A stretch of DNA of 64,000 bases, taken from NCBI GenBank assembly GCA_029204225.1, contig CM055113.1, forward strand, positions 8,112,852 to 8,176,851, read 5' to 3'. A program made the translations under genes and the position numbers. Of this stretch, positions 27,163 through 38,220 are shown piece by piece. Origin of the DNA: Diphasiastrum complanatum (Eukaryota; Streptophyta; Lycopodiopsida; Lycopodiales; Lycopodiaceae). A model generated the notes under the pieces. That model saw only the letters and a program-made list of their open reading frames with translations, did no database searches and was not told the DNA's origin. How positions within the stretch are numbered: the first letter of the stretch is position 1; each line of letters starts with the position of its first letter.

Positions 27163-27594
27163 TTGGAAAAATGAAAGAGGGTGTGTGTTTGTGAGAAACA
27201 AAAAAAAAAAAGCTCGAAAAGAAACGAACACGAAAAGCAACGAACTCGAAACTCGAACAAGAAACGACCTCGAACGAAAAGTGTTCGTGCGCAGCGGAAT
27301 GAGCTATATTACTCTTTTTCTAAGAATGACTATGCCTATTAGAAACGAACAGAACATTAGTGATAGAAATCACGGTTGATTTGATTACGTAGACAAACAT
27401 AGCAACAAAACATCAGAAGAATAATTTGTTGCGAACAACTAGACAAATTATTAGTCGCGAATGATTCGCAAAGAGCTAGACCAAGCTCGACTGATAGGCA
27501 AGAATAAATATTAGTCGTCAACAACTAGACTAATAATAATTCGCTAAGAACAGGTTACCAGATTGAGCAATAAGAGAGCTAGACAGAATGTAGA
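27160..27594 (-). repeat. LTR-like fragment next to Copia F
   Basis: Plus strand starts TGTTGGAAAAATG. It shares landmarks with the LTR at 39008: a GCGGAA box, ATGACTAYGCCTAT and AGTGATRGRAATCACG. It is cut at 27594, where RNase H coding of Copia F begins. It is probably a truncated LTR of the D/F kind. Confidence 0.5.
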
Positions 27595-29437
27595 AAAGCA
27601 GTAGCAATGTATTCTGCTTCTATAGAAGAAAGTGCGATGGATATCCACTGAGGTGATGAAGATTGTCATTGCTGACATCTCCATAGCAGATGCACTGGTC
27701 CATGGTAGCTCGAATGTATCTCATGACTCTTATGAGAGCTAGGATTCCTGCTTGGTGTGGGGACATTGGTCCTTTGACAAATGCAGGTCTGGATCCATCG
27801 GTGAGTGAGCTAATTTACAATTCATTAGATTGTATCTGTTAAGAACATTGTGAAGCTACCTTTGTTGAGTGATGTAAATCAGTCGTCTCGCTCTGTCTCT
27901 GTGGATCTGAATGCCCAGACAGAAGTGAGCTTCACCCAGATCAGTCATGTCAAACTCTGAAAATAGCATCTGCTTAGAATCCTTGACCAAATTGGTATTG
28001 TTGCTGAAGAGCAACATATCATCCACGTATAAGGTGATGATGATGAAGGATTGCTGCACTGACTTGGAATAGACATTGCAATCAGCAGTGCTTGATTTGA
28101 ATCCTTGTTCGATGAGGAATGTGTTGATCCTCTGAAACCAAGCTCTGGCAGACTGTTTCAAGCCGTAAAGTGCTTTGTGTAGTTTACAAACATGATTTTT
28201 CATACCTTCCAGAATGTATCCTTCGGGCTGGATCATGTAGATGTTTTCTTGTATAACTCCATTATGATAAGCTATTTGTACATCAAGTTGATGTACTTCG
28301 AGGTCGGCAGCTGCAACATAAGACATGAGTGCTCAGATCGACAAATGCCTGGACTGAAAGTCTCACTGTAGTCGATGTTGGGGATCTGAGTTAATCCTTG
28401 TGCTACCAGTCTTGCCTTCTTTCGATCAATTGCTCCATTGGCATTGCATTTGATCTTAAAGATCCATTTGCAATCAATGATATTGCAACCAATAGGAGCT
28501 TCGACTAGTGACCACGTCTGGTTCTTGATTAGAGAGGAATACTCTTTGTCCAGGGACTCTGATGTATTGTGGATAAAGTACATGGCTGCAAACTTGCTGA
28601 AGTCATCAATGAAAGTGATGTAGTACTTTGAACCCCTCAGGGAGACCACATCAAATGGTCCACAAATATCAGAGTGTACCAGTTCTAGGAGTTCTTTCGT
28701 TCTGAAAAAGTCCTTGGTAAATTGTATACGTGACATCTTGCCTTTGTTACAAGCATCGCAGGACTTCAAGCATGCTGCATCTTTGATGTTGACGCCAGTG
28801 AAAGCTCCACTCTGACTAGTATAGACCGACTGTATTCATGTGATACAACCTCCTGTGCCATGTAATATCCATCGAGTTGTTGATCTGGTGAGATTGCTCA
28901 GAAGGTACTCGGATCTTGAGGTGATATAGGTTCCCCTTTGGCTTTCCTGTCGTGACAAACTGAGTGGTTGCAGCTTCAACCACTTTGCAGGTATCGCCTT
29001 CAAAGGTGACTCTTAGTCTTGCATCTACCATCTTAGTGATAGGTAGTAGGTCCTTTTGAAAAGTGGGCATGTACAGAGTGTCGTCGAGCCTTTTGTCTCT
29101 TCCTTTGGTGCTTAACCATAGCGCTCTAGTTCCATTGACTTTGTGTTTGGAACCATCTCCCAAGATTATATATCTAGAAGATTCTGATTCTTGATAATAA
29201 ATGATCATATGTCTCATTGCCATGAAGTGTGATGTTGCACCTGAATCAATAATTATCCCTTGTGTATGTGAAGTTGATGTTGCACAGACATCAGAACACA
29301 AGTAGGCTGCTGGATTCTTGCCGTTGTTGGCTCGATTCTCAGCCATCTTGAAGGACTCTGGTTCCTCCACGTAGGATGAGTTATTATCGCTCTCCCGGCT
29401 TGAGCTTTCTTGTTTCTAGGATTTTGGTTGCAGTCAA
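27595..29437 (-). pseudogene. Copia F, protease to RNase H part
   Basis: Minus-strand coding to the left of the inserted element G. Right to left: protease IIDSGATSHFM near 29250, the integrase start WHRRLYHMN near 28840, then HSDICGPFD near 28670, a direct in-frame joint from early integrase (YFIHNTSESLD) to the start of RT (KEYSSLIKNQTW) near 28560, RT with LDVQIAYHNG near 28275 and YVDD near 28030, and a scrap of RNase H (EAEYIATA) at about 27620. The joint deletes most of the integrase core and the integrase-RT linker. The gag half lies at 35304-36190, beyond element G. Confidence 0.9.
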
Positions 29438-30090
29438 TGTGAAAAACTCAGATCCAAAAGATGCTAAAGTTTCATAAAGATCTTGGCCATGGAAGTTATG
29501 CACATCTAGATTGAAAAAATGATAGAAATTGTGATGTTAAGCATACTAAACATCAACTAAACATCAAAATCTGATCATAAGCTTCCACAAACAGAAACTT
29601 GCTGTCCCTGTCCGTACTTCAGAGCCTACAACTTGCATTTCACACGTGTGAAGCCATAGCAACAAAGAAATCACAATTCTAGTGGCTAGAATGCAAGATA
29701 TGAACAAAAAAGTGAGAGAGAAGAAGATGGACCTTCAAAGAGCATAACATTCATTCAATAGAATGAAAATGAGATGTGTACATACTCGTGGAGATGGCTA
29801 TTTATAGCAGCCATAGTGCCTCTTGGCCACTTGTCTTATGATAGGCTAAAATTGGGGTCCAATAGGATTCACCCATATACCTAGAAATTTGGTCAAATAG
29901 GAATGCACCAAATTATGAGCCAATAGAAGAGCTCCACACTCGACCTCCTCTAATTAATGTGACCTCAAAAGTAGTGTACACATACTTTGGGCCTCTACAT
30001 ACATGTATGAACCTATCTCTAACTTTTATTTGGCCATAGGCCTACAAAATCTCAAGTTAGGAAAATACTACTAGTTGACAATTTTTCACA
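29438..30090 (-). repeat. 3' LTR of Copia G
   Basis: A 653-bp LTR; plus strand starts TGTGAAAAACTCAG and ends GACAATTTTTCACA. It matches 34646-35298. Read on the minus strand, a TATAAATAG box occurs near 29800. Confidence 0.97.
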
Positions 30091-33000
30091 CTCCCTCTTC
30101 AACTAGTTTTAGCATAGATTTAGAAAGTACACCAAGACTTGTTCTATGCTTGAAAAATAAGTCCTTTCCCAATGCTTTGGTAAAGATATCAGCCACACAT
30201 TCCTTTGATGGGACATGTTCAAGCTTGATCTCTTTTGCCAACACTTGTTCTCTCACAAAATGGTAAGCCACCTCGATATGTTTGCTCCTTGCATGGAAAA
30301 CCGGATTGCTTGCTAGACTTTGGGCTGAAAGGTTGTCACAAAAGATGATTGGACTCTCTGAAAAATCCAGCAAATGAAGCTCCATAATCATCCTCTTGAT
30401 CCACACCATCTCCTTTGTGCATGATGTCAAAGCTTTGTACTCGGCCTCACTAGAAGAAAGTGATATAGTTGCTTGTTTCTTCGACATCCATGAGATAGCT
30501 CCATCACCTATGAAAATAGCATGTGCATTTATGGATTTTCTATCCATAAGGTCTCCTGCAAAATCTGAATCTGAAAAACCAAATAAGTTAGGTGATGAGC
30601 CTCTATAAACAATGCCAAAATCTTTTGTTCCCGAGATGTATCTCAAGATCCTCTTTCCTAGTTTCCAATGTTCTATGCTAGGATCTTGCATGAATTGGCT
30701 TAATCTACCAACACAATAAGATAAATCAGGTCTTGTGATGGTTAGATATATAAGAGAACCTATTAGCTTCCTATAGAGAGTAATGTCCTCGAAGGATCTT
30801 TCATTACCTCTTATAGTTAGCTTTACATGTGATTCCATAGGTGTATCAATAGGATTTGCATCTACCATATGAAATCTATTGAGAATAGAAATAGCATACT
30901 TCTCTTGTGAAATAAAAGTGATTTGAGAAGTTCTAATTACTTCTATTCCTAAGATATAGCTCAAAAGACCAAGATCATGCACTTCAAATTCCTTTTTTAG
31001 TGCTTTCTTGATATCTTCTATATCTTCCTTGTTCCCTCCACTTAAAATAATGTCATCCACATAAATTAGAAGGATTGTAACATCATTAGCACTAATTCTA
31101 AAGTAAAGTGAATGATCATACTCACTCATAGTGAAGTTTTGAGAAAGTAGAAAAGAGTTAAGCCTAGCATACCAACTCCTTGGTGCTTGCTTAAGACCAT
31201 ACAAACTTTTTTGTAGAAAACACACATGATTAGGCTTGCTATGAGAAACATAGCTCTCGGGTTGCTCCATGTAGACTTCCTCTTCAAGATCACCATTCAA
31301 GAAAGCATTAGAAATGTCTAATTGCCAAAGATCCCATCCATAAAGAGTTGCAAGGGAAATGATTACTCTTATGCTCACCATCTTTGCCACGGGTGCAAAG
31401 GTTTCCTCATAGTCAATGCCATGCTCTTGAGCATAACCTTTAGCCACCAACCTTGCCTTCAACTTGTTGATAGATCCATCTTGATTTGTCTTTACCTTGA
31501 AGATCCATTTGCATCCAATTGCACTTTTGCCCTTTGGAAGCTCCACCAATCTCCATGTGTTGTTCTTCATAAGTGCTTCAAACTCAAGATCCATTGCTTG
31601 GATCCATTCCTCTTTTTGCCTTGCTTCATCTACACATGAAGGTACATCAAAAGAAGTTAGGAAAGCATAGTTGGATCCATCCACCACTTGCTTACCTTTG
31701 CCATCATAAGTGAGCCTTGAGGGTTTCACTTTATGCCTTGGAGTTCTCCTTGGAATTTGACTTGAAGAGGCTTCTTCAACATCCACATCCAATGTGTCAT
31801 CAACTCCATTGTCATCAAGCACATTAGTTGCAACAACACCATCATCACTTGAAACAACTTTTGGAATGTTACCTTCATCAAAAATGACATCCCTACTTGT
31901 GAACACTTTCTTGATTGAAGGAACATAAATCCTATATGCTTTGCTTACTTCACTATAACCAACAAAAATGCCCTTTCTTGAAGATGGATCCTCCTTAGTT
32001 CTATCATCAAGAGTAATGTTGAAGTAGCAAATGCATCCAAAAGTTCTTAGAAACTTGACATTAGGCTTCGTACCAAACAAAGCTTCAAAAGGGGTTTTTC
32101 CTTCCAATACAACACTTGGCCATCTATTGCATAGGAAATTTGCACACAACAAAGCATCACTCCAAAAAGGTTTAGGAAGATTAGCATTCAATCTCATTGC
32201 CTTTGCACTCTCACACAAGGTTCTATTCTTCCTCTCGGCCACTCCATTTTGTTGTGGTGTTCTTGGACATGTGTACTCCCTCTTGATCCCATGCTCATCG
32301 CAAAAGGCTTTGAATTTGTTAGAAATGTATTCACCACCATTGTCGCTCCTCAAGCATTTGATTTTGGTTGTAAATTGAGTCTCAATAGCAACTTTGAACT
32401 TGACAAACACATCAAACACCTCATCCTTGCTCTTTAGTAGATAAACCCAACAAAATCTACTAAAATCATCAATGAAAGTTACATACATCTTAGCACCTCC
32501 ATTGCTAATTGTAGTAACACCATGAATATCCGAATGCAAGAGAGAAAAAGGCATCTTAGATCTAGATATAGATCTAGTATATGGCAATCTATGTGATTTA
32601 GACAAAGCACATTCTTCACAAACATGATTCAAGCAAGTAAGAGACTTGGGAAGTCCCCTTACTACCTCCTTTTTGGCTATTACCTCCAAGGCCTTGTAGT
32701 TGAGATGTCCCATCCTTTTATGCCATACCTCTTGAATTGACATTTGTTCATTTGCCATGCATCCAACTTGGTTAGCAACAACACATGCATCAAGCTTGAA
32801 CAATTTCCCTTGCCTTTTCCCTTTTGCAATGATACTACACCCCTTTTTGATCAAGCAAGCATCACCATCAAACTCAACTTTGAATCCTTTGTCAAGCATT
32901 TGGCTTACACTAAGTAAGTTCTTGGTAATGGATGGAATGAGCAAAACATCTTTCAATTCTATATTCCTATTTGTAGAAAGTGAAATAGGAATTGTGCCAA

Positions 33001-34036
33001 TCCCCTTGATTGCACACTCACCATCATTTGCGGTATAGATTACCTTCCTATCACCATCAAATGCCATTAAAGATGAAAAATACTCTTTATGATATGTCAT
33101 ATGAGAAGTGGCTCCACTATCAATCCACCAAGGATCAATGTCTCCATGATTAGCCAACAAGCAAGATGACATAACAAAAGCATCATTTGAAAGAAGCTCA
33201 TCCCCACCCTCATCAATAGTTAGATTGGTTTGCTTTTCCCCTTGATCCCTCTTTTTCTTAAAACAATCACTAGCAAAATGCCCTTTGACTCCACAATAGA
33301 AACATTTTAGCTTAGATCTATCCTTCTTTTTGCCAAAAGTAGAGTGCTCACCTTGGTCTTGCCCTTTAGACCAATTGCTTTTACCTTTGCCCTTGAACTT
33401 GCCTTTAGAGAACATTGCCTCCTCTTCTCCTCCTTGAGATGTAGAAGATGCTCCCACTCTTGCTTGCAACCTGAATTCTTCAGCCAACAAGACCTCTTGC
33501 AAGTCTCCAACACTTGGTAAACATTTTTGGATAGCATAACTTTGAACAAGATTAGCATGATCATCCAACAAGCCATTGAGAATCACTTGAACAAGCTCCT
33601 CATTATTTATGCCATCATTAATGCATGCTAACTCATCATTCAATGCTTTAACTCTCAAAACAAAAGCATGTCCATTCTCACTCTTCTTTTGCATACAAGA
33701 AAAGATTTGCCTTCTTAAAGTCAACACTCTAGAAGTAGACTTGGATTCATAAACCTTCTTCAAGGCTTCCCAAGCTTCACTAGATGATGTGCACTTACCA
33801 ACCTCTTTGATAAGCTCATTTGTCACATTCATCTTGATCATGTGAAGGGCTTTCTTTGCCCTCTTGTCATACCTCAATTGTTCTTGAGGTGCCAAAGGTC
33901 TCTCCTCCACACCTACAACAATATCCATCAACTCATTCATCTCAAGCAAAGACTCCATCCTTACTTTCCAAGTAGAATAGTTGAGGGAGGTAAGCCTATC
34001 ATTGCTTTCCAACATGTAGCCTCCATTTGTAGCCAT
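30086..34036 (-). CDS. Copia G Gag-Pol polyprotein, 1316 aa, intact
   Basis: A single frame encodes everything the element needs to copy and insert itself. Gag occupies about residues 1-240, with the knuckle CFYCGVKGHFASDC at 245-258. Protease active site DSG is at 306-308. Integrase has H439, H444, C473, C476 for zinc and D503, D565, E601 as the DD35E triad. RT has D907 and YVDD at 992-995. RNase H carries D1156, E1197 or E1199, and D1234, and the end has the usual ADIFTKAL. All catalytic residues are present. The start ATG at 34036 follows a leader of about 610 bases. The TGA stop lies within the 3' LTR. Gag and Pol are fused without a frameshift, as in most plant Copia elements. Confidence 0.97.
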   Translation of the reverse strand: MATNGGYMLESNDRLTSLNYSTWKVRMESLLEMNELMDIVVGVEERPLAPQEQLRYDKRAKKALHMIKMNVTNELIKEVGKCTSSSEAWEALKKVYESKSTSRVLTLRRQIFSCMQKKSENGHAFVLRVKALNDELACINDGINNEELVQVILNGLLDDHANLVQSYAIQKCLPSVGDLQEVLLAEEFRLQARVGASSTSQGGEEEAMFSKGKFKGKGKSNWSKGQDQGEHSTFGKKKDRSKLKCFYCGVKGHFASDCFKKKRDQGEKQTNLTIDEGGDELLSNDAFVMSSCLLANHGDIDPWWIDSGATSHMTYHKEYFSSLMAFDGDRKVIYTANDGECAIKGIGTIPISLSTNRNIELKDVLLIPSITKNLLSVSQMLDKGFKVEFDGDACLIKKGCSIIAKGKRQGKLFKLDACVVANQVGCMANEQMSIQEVWHKRMGHLNYKALEVIAKKEVVRGLPKSLTCLNHVCEECALSKSHRLPYTRSISRSKMPFSLLHSDIHGVTTISNGGAKMYVTFIDDFSRFCWVYLLKSKDEVFDVFVKFKVAIETQFTTKIKCLRSDNGGEYISNKFKAFCDEHGIKREYTCPRTPQQNGVAERKNRTLCESAKAMRLNANLPKPFWSDALLCANFLCNRWPSVVLEGKTPFEALFGTKPNVKFLRTFGCICYFNITLDDRTKEDPSSRKGIFVGYSEVSKAYRIYVPSIKKVFTSRDVIFDEGNIPKVVSSDDGVVATNVLDDNGVDDTLDVDVEEASSSQIPRRTPRHKVKPSRLTYDGKGKQVVDGSNYAFLTSFDVPSCVDEARQKEEWIQAMDLEFEALMKNNTWRLVELPKGKSAIGCKWIFKVKTNQDGSINKLKARLVAKGYAQEHGIDYEETFAPVAKMVSIRVIISLATLYGWDLWQLDISNAFLNGDLEEEVYMEQPESYVSHSKPNHVCFLQKSLYGLKQAPRSWYARLNSFLLSQNFTMSEYDHSLYFRISANDVTILLIYVDDIILSGGNKEDIEDIKKALKKEFEVHDLGLLSYILGIEVIRTSQITFISQEKYAISILNRFHMVDANPIDTPMESHVKLTIRGNERSFEDITLYRKLIGSLIYLTITRPDLSYCVGRLSQFMQDPSIEHWKLGKRILRYISGTKDFGIVYRGSSPNLFGFSDSDFAGDLMDRKSINAHAIFIGDGAISWMSKKQATISLSSSEAEYKALTSCTKEMVWIKRMIMELHLLDFSESPIIFCDNLSAQSLASNPVFHARSKHIEVAYHFVREQVLAKEIKLEHVPSKECVADIFTKALGKDLFFKHRTSLGVLSKSMLKLVEEGV
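30091..30104 (-). other. Polypurine tract of Copia G
   Basis: On the minus strand AGTTGAAGAGGGAG abuts the 3' LTR. The tract lies inside the gag-pol frame and encodes its last residues (VEEG). Confidence 0.9.
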
Positions 34037-34632
34037 GTTGTAATGATTGATCTCTGATCTTTGACCTGTTCCAATGCACTAAGCACTCTCTTGAATCAAC
34101 AAATGAAACACAAGAAGAAATCACAAAGATTTGGAACCTAAAACCTTACTTTTTCTCTCTTTTCCTCACTTTTTCCTTAATTTTAGCCACTAGTTTTATG
34201 ATTTCTTGATCAAACCAAGACCAAACCTCAATATACTTGCTTTTCCCTCACTCCTAAGATTGAAATACACTCTTGAATCATTCAGCAAACTGAAAATCAG
34301 AGGGTTACATCAATTTTGAAGTTTTTGACATGAAGAAGCAAGAAATTGAATCAAAAAACTATATGCTAGAATGGAAAACTAATAGGATCTTGTTGGATCT
34401 TGCATCTCCCTCTTTCCAAAACAATTTTTGTCTCCTTATTCTGATAAGTACAGAGGGAATTCGCCCTACTTCAATTGAAATGCATACAAATGATGTTTTG
34501 ATCACAAAGATCCAATTTCTACACATAAATCAACAAGATTTTTAGCTAGAAACTTGATTGGAATGCTACAAAAGCAAACTCGCCCACAAATCTCTTCTAA
34601 ATCTGGCAAAACCTGCACATTTGGCCGCCTAA

Positions 34633-34645
34633 TGCTCTGATACCA
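34633..34645 (-). other. Primer-binding site of Copia G
   Basis: On the minus strand this reads TGGTATCAGAGCA directly inside the 5' LTR, complementary to initiator tRNA-Met. Confidence 0.93.
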
Positions 34646-35298
34646 TGTGAAAAACTCAGATCCAAAAGATGCTAAAGTTTCATAAAGATCTTGGCCATGG
34701 AAGTTATGCACATCTAGATTGAAAAAATGATAGAAATTGTGATGTTAAGCATACTAAACATCAACTAAACATCAAAATCTGATCATAAGCTTCCACAAAC
34801 AGAAACTTGCTGTCCCTGTCCGTACTTCAGAGCCTACAACCTGCATTTCACACGTGTGAAGCCATAGCAACAAAGAAATCACAATTCTAGTGGCTAGAAT
34901 GCAAGATATGAACAAAAAAGTGAGAGAGAAGAAGATGGACCTTCAAAGAGCATAACATTCATTCAATAGAATGAAAATGAGATGTGTACATACTCGTGGA
35001 GATGGCTATTTATAGCAGCCATAGTGCCTCTTGGCCACTTGTCTTATGATAGGCTAAAATTGGGGTCCAATAGGATTCACCCATATACCTAGAAATTTGG
35101 TCAAATAGGAATGCACCAAATTATGAGCCAATAGAAGAGCTCCACACTCGACCTCCTCTAATTAATGTGACCTCAAAAGTAGTGTACACATACTTTGGGC
35201 CTCTACATACATGTATGAACCTATCTCTAACTTTTATTTGGCCATAGGCCTACAAAATCTCAAGTTAGGAAAATACTACTAGTTGACAATTTTTCACA
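34646..35298 (-). repeat. 5' LTR of Copia G
   Basis: A 653-bp LTR and the likely promoter of the element. A TATAAATAG box on the minus strand lies near 35010. It is followed by the GTCAA duplication. Confidence 0.97.
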
Positions 35299-35303
35299 GT
35301 CAA

Positions 35304-36190
35304 TGGCTGCATGACCCAATCCATTCTTATGATAGTGGATGCACTCTATCTTTGGATTGAGCCAACACTTATCAGTAGTGTGGCCTTCTCGTGTGCACCT
35401 CGTGCAGGTCTTTCTCTCACCATTTTGCTATCTCAGTTTATTTTTGTTTTTTCATTTGCCTTGTTTGGCTCCCTCTGATTGCTGCCTTTGATCTTGTCCT
35501 TGGTCTGACTCCCTCTTAGGCTTGAAATTCTTCTTCTACTTCTCTTTGTTACTATAGAGAGCTTGATCAGAGTTATCCTTGTCATCAAGGTGTTCACGAG
35601 TTTTCACCTCTTCTCTAATCTCGATTAGAGCCTTCTCGAGAGTCATCTATGGATCTTTAGCAAGTAGTGTTCGGGTCGTTTGAAATGATCTTGGCAGAGC
35701 TTGCAGCAGGTATGTGAGCTGCTTCTCTGCTTAGACTGCATTTTTCTCTTCTTCGGAATTGTGTAGTGAGAGGAACATGTCCATTCTTCTGATGAAGGAG
35801 GTGAGGACTTTACCATCCCATATCAGATTGGTCAGCTAATCTTCAAGAAGCATAATTTGGCTTCGTGATTTTGTTTGAAATCTGGTCGGCAAAGTGTCCC
35901 ACATTTTCCTTGCTTTGGAGAGTGTGGCTAGATCAAGTGTCAAGCTGTCTTTGATGGAGGAAGATAGGACGACTATTGCCTTGTCATTTCTTTCTCTCCA
36001 TTCCCGTAGCTCTTTGCCAATGGTTGTGGGCATCTCTTCTGTGCCATCAACCCAGGGCCATAGACTTTATCCTTTCAAGCTGAGAGAAGTCTTCACCTTC
36101 CATGCTAGGAAGTTTGATCCTGAGGAGTCAAGGATCGTGTAGATTTTTGATTGAATGCTGCTGATGGATGCTATATCTTGAATGAATTAG
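35304..36190 (-). pseudogene. Copia F gag part
   Basis: The minus strand encodes gag pieces: the segment MPTTIGKELREWRERNDKAI at 36033, then two zinc-knuckle-like motifs near 35390-35300 (CTRCTREGHTTDKC, and a second starting CIHYHKNGLGHAA whose second ligand is His). Stop codons and frameshifts interrupt it. It continues at 29432 on the other side of element G and is preceded by the F primer site and 5' LTR. Confidence 0.85.
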
Positions 36191-36193
36191 ATA

Positions 36194-36208
36194 GCGACTC
36201 TGATACCA
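36194..36208 (-). other. Primer-binding site of Copia F
   Basis: On the minus strand this reads TGGTATCAGAGTCGC, matching initiator tRNA-Met, one base from the F 5' LTR. Confidence 0.9.
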
Positions 36209-36209
36209 T

Positions 36210-37545
36210 TGATGAATAATTCGAAAGGCCGGATAGAGTAGACTTGGTAGGAGTATCTACTACTACTGTCTGTAGTCTAATTCTCTTCCAAGCCCCAGAT
36301 CGCTTCTGACAATTTATTGTAAATATTAAACTTGTAAATAGAAGATAATGTTGAATAAAACAACAACATAAATTTATCTACTGATAGCATGCATTCTGAT
36401 ATTGCAAATCATACACATCACTGAACAGAACATTGAGAAAATTGCTTTTATTATCAGAACTGAATTTACAGTACAATTTTTGAGCGATGTCTATTTCTCA
36501 GATCAACGCGTTGGCATGAGAGAGATGTTCTCTTCTCACCAATAGTATGACTAGCTATTGCTAATCTGTAAACTCACTCTGGAGTTATCTCTGATTGTCT
36601 GTCTATGTCTGCGACTGACTGCCTTGTATCCTTCATTGATCCCTTTATGTGATCAATCTAGGAAACTGATTAAGTTAAAAGATCTAATGAAAAGAAATGC
36701 ATTAGCCTTAAACAAAACTGATTCCAATCTTCTGTCATTGTCCTCTTTGAATCATCCGCCTTCTGCTCATTGTGTTGTGCCTTCACGTTGCAGGCCTTCG
36801 CTTTTGCTAAAGGATGTTTTGCGACTTTAAGAGTAGTGTCGCTTTTTCAAGGGTAAGTGTCCCTTTTCTAAGGGCAAGTTTTCGTGAAAAACTCGATAGT
36901 AGTTCTAAAAGGGTTTAAAGGCATTTTGGCGACAGTGTTGCTTTTTTCTGAAAGGCAAAAAATGCGACAGTACGACAGAAACCTTTTTAAGGGCAGTGTC
37001 CCTTTTTCTAAAGAGACAAAAAATGCTACAGTAGGACAGAAACCATATTTCAGGGCAAGTGTCATTTTTTCTTGAAAGGCAAAAAAGCTGAAGGGCGAAA
37101 AAGCTGACTGCAGGGCAGAAAACAGTTCTAAGGCTAGTGTCCCACCTTTAAGGGAAGGCTCTTTTTAAGGGCAGGTGTAGCTGTTTCTAAAAGGCAAAAA
37201 AGTCGAAGGGCGAAAAAGTCGACTTTAGGGCAAAAACCGGTTCTAAGGCAAACGTCGCTTTTCTAAGGGTGAGTGTCCCTTTTTCTAAGGGTCTAAACCT
37301 TTCTAAGGCATTTTAGGGACAATGTTGCCTTTTTTGCAAAAATGCGAAAAATGAGACCATGTCGGAAAAAGTTCTCAAAATTATTTTGTAAGTGTTTTAG
37401 ACCTAGTGCTGAATTTTCTTCATGACACAAAAAAGTGAACTGTGTGACAAAACAGCTCAAAAGTGTAGACTGTGCGAAACATAGTTCAAAATGCACAGTC
37501 GCTAAAAACAACAAAGGAAAAACTAAGGAAAAATGCCAAGGCTTT
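36210..37545 (-). repeat. 5' LTR of Copia F, with degenerate repeat array
   Basis: The inner edge is TGATGAATAATTCG beside the primer site. Parts match, in inverse orientation, 59800-60148. The outer portion, about 36829-37370, is an imperfect array of AAGGGCARTGTCCCTTTTTCTAA and GCGACARTGTTGCYTTTTT-like units. The right boundary near 37545, where an H-family LTR begins, is approximate. Confidence 0.6.
36829..37370. repeat. Imperfect GTGTCCCTTTT / GCGACA array
   Basis: Units of about 20-35 bp, such as AAGGGCAGTGTCCCTTTTTC and AAAGGCAAAAAATGCGACAG, recur with many changes. Similar material occurs near 21150-21410 and 39780-39960. Confidence 0.75.
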
Positions 37546-37547
37546 GA

Positions 37548-38121
37548 AAGATAGAAACTAATAGTTTTTTCAAACTCATGGGGATCCACGCTTGATTCTT
37601 ACTGGACCCCTTAAACATAGACTCTCTAATCCTATTGGATGTGTGATTCATCATCTCTAACTTTTGATTGGACCCTTCAAACAAATCTCTCACTTATGAT
37701 TGGACCCTTTGACTTTTGCTAACACATTGACTTGATTACTCATCAGATTACATCTACACATGTGTCACAAGCCTAACCACCTCTAGTTTGCATCACAATC
37801 TACTTTTGGCCAAATTTAGGCTTTACATGTGGATTTGACCATTTTGACCTCTATGCTAATTTTGGACCTATCAAGGTTCTACACCAAAATGCTTGATACA
37901 AAATTTTTATGTTACCCCTAAAGTCAACATGACTAAACTCTATTTACTTTTTCTACATTTGGGAACATGCTCCACACATGTGATATTTTCTCACAAACTT
38001 GTCTATGCATATTCTTTACCAAGGTTTATCTAGTGGTGTTATTGACCTTTAAAATTGAATTTGTGGAATATTCCAATAGAAACACAAAAATATCCAAGAT
38101 AGATTTTGACAATTTTTCACA
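37548..38121 (-). repeat. H-family 3' LTR, partial
   Basis: It matches the reverse complement of 55487-56000 (shared blocks include CTCTCTAATCCTATTGGATG and ATATCCAAGATAGATTTTGACAATTTTTCACA in two halves). It ends TTTTTCACA followed by a purine tract read on the minus strand (TTTTAGGAG, 38122-38130). Its outer 250-300 bp are missing at the joint with the F LTR. Confidence 0.8.
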
Positions 38122-38220
38122 CTCCTAAAATACTAGCTTGGTAAGATCAAGGAGTTTGTGAAACTTTTTGGGTGGATCCTTCGGTATGCATATGAAGTAA
38201 AAAACTAGCAAAAGGATCCA

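Larger units (their letters stand above)
29433..35303 (-). mobile_element. Intact Ty1/copia element G with target duplication
   Basis: Two 653-bp LTRs (29438-30090 and 34646-35298) differ at a single base that I can find (near 29631 versus 34839). The flanks carry GTCAA at 29433-29437 and 35299-35303. Between them are a primer-binding site, a purine tract and one uninterrupted gag-pol frame. It is inserted in the gag of Copia F: removing it brings the two F halves together. The near-identical LTRs and open frame mark it as the youngest insertion here and potentially autonomous. Confidence 0.97.

Noticed and set aside
30075-34057. Numerous short frames on the plus strand across Copia G
   Set aside because: They are antisense or out-of-frame shadows of the intact gag-pol.
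36829-37370. CRISPR-like repeated array
   Set aside because: Units vary in length and sequence, spacers are not distinct, and the setting is a plant LTR.
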